Positions 63,609 to 64,000 of a stretch of 64,000 bases of DNA are shown one piece after another. Source of the DNA: an uncultured Eubacterium sp. GTDB taxonomy: Bacteria > Bacillota > Clostridia > Oscillospirales > Acutalibacteraceae. The notes beneath the pieces were generated by a model. It searched no databases and had not been told where the DNA came from. It saw only the letters and a program-made list of their open reading frames with translations. Position 1 is the first letter of the stretch, and the number at the start of each line of letters is the position of its first letter. The stretch is from NCBI GenBank assembly GCA_905234495.1, contig CAJOHE010000002.1:1-64000 (forward strand). The letters are read 5' to 3'. The position numbers and the translations under genes were made by a program.

Positions 63609-64000
63609 ATGGCAGACAAAGGCAAATTTTATATAACAACCGCAATCGCATACACCTCAAGAAAGCCCCATATCGGCAACAGCTACGAGATTGTTCTCAC
63701 CGACGCTATCGCAAGATACAAGAGGCTTCAGGGCTATGACGTTTTCTTCCTCACGGGAACCGACGAGCACGGCCAGAAAATTGAGAACTACGCAAAGGAC
63801 GCGGGCGTTACACCAAAGGAATACGTTGACAAGGTTGCGGGCGAAATCAGGGATATCTGCGACCTTCTCGGCACAAGCTACGACAAGTTTATCAGAACGA
63901 CCGACGGTTATCACGAGAAGGTCGTACAGAAGATTTTCAAGAAGCTCTACGAGCAGGACGACATATACAAGAGCGAGTACGAAGGACTTTACTGCACGCC
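63609..64000 (+). CDS. metG: Methionyl-tRNA synthetase (5' part, runs off the window)
   Basis: 130 codons are visible. TTAIAYTSRKPHIGNSYE holds the HIGH-type motif as HIGN (residues 21-24), followed by FLTGTDEHGQKIE, typical of class I MetRS. CAGGAGA precedes the ATG, 19 nt after nagB. The KMSKS motif and anticodon domain lie beyond the window. Confidence 0.95.
   Translation, partial: MADKGKFYITTAIAYTSRKPHIGNSYEIVLTDAIARYKRLQGYDVFFLTGTDEHGQKIENYAKDAGVTPKEYVDKVAGEIRDICDLLGTSYDKFIRTTDGYHEKVVQKIFKKLYEQDDIYKSEYEGLYCT

Overview
The window looks like a chromosomal segment from an endospore-forming Gram-positive anaerobe of class Clostridia, probably Oscillospirales/Ruminococcaceae. The sequence supports this through a spoIIGA-sigE pair, a perfect CIRCE operator at groES-groEL, MEP-pathway isoprenoid genes (ispD, ispF, ispH), an IspH-ribosomal protein S1 fusion typical of Clostridia, a short archaeal-type ProRS, DUF4364 and DUF1858 proteins, and ECF transporter genes. 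The genus is inference. I see no prophage, insertion sequence, CRISPR array, tRNA or rRNA gene. It is core genome with small accessory modules.

Layout. 0-11 kb (mostly minus): nrdR; aminotransferase / sugar-phosphate isomerase / EamA operon; groES-groEL; DUF1858-trmK-nif3-rqcH-ispD-ispF operon; divergent DUF4364 gene. 11-18 kb (minus): ABC-F, BaiN-like flavoprotein, cmk, plsC, ispH-rpsA. 18-21.5 kb (plus): manA, DUF378, NhaC-type antiporter. 21.5-27.6 kb (minus): cyclophilin, spoIIGA-sigE, and an S26 peptidase / ABC exporter / GH2 glycosidase cluster. 27.7-29.2 kb (plus): COG2509 flavoprotein behind a possible attenuator. 29.5-35.8 kb (minus): F-type ATP synthase operon atpB-E-F-HA-G-D-C, with delta and alpha fused. 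36-38.5 kb (plus): proS, galE. 38.6-48 kb (minus): DUF2975-XRE-DUF4173 cluster, mreB-ecfT-ecfA-ecfS cluster, recD2. 48-60 kb (minus): rpoB-rpoC-rpsL-rpsG-fusA-tuf, with promoters visible before rpoB, rpsL and tuf. 60.7-64 kb (plus): lipoprotein solute-binding protein, VanZ-family protein, nagB, and the 5' part of metG.

The core themes are transcription and translation (rpoBC, S12, S7, EF-G, EF-Tu, ProRS, MetRS, S1, RqcH, TrmK, ABC-F), energy (ATP synthase), isoprenoid and phospholipid synthesis, protein folding and sporulation control. Most promoters I could place are canonical sigma-A type with 16-18 bp spacers; the spoIIGA promoter has about 21 bp, as expected for a Spo0A-activated promoter.

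Most interesting observations: (1) a leader RNA of about 115 nt upstream of rpoB, closed by a 13-bp helix that begins at the predicted transcription start; (2) an in-frame atpH-atpA fusion; (3) a leader of about 190 nt with competing helices before rpsL, which starts with TTG; (4) two families of modular intergenic palindromes, one consisting of mini-hairpins with 3-nt loops joined by AATTCAY spacers whose module order is circularly permuted between copies; (5) a 77-nt intergenic repeat present twice; (6) a terminator abutting the Shine-Dalgarno of the COG2509 gene with a potential antiterminator. No search or folding program was run; all structures were paired by eye.
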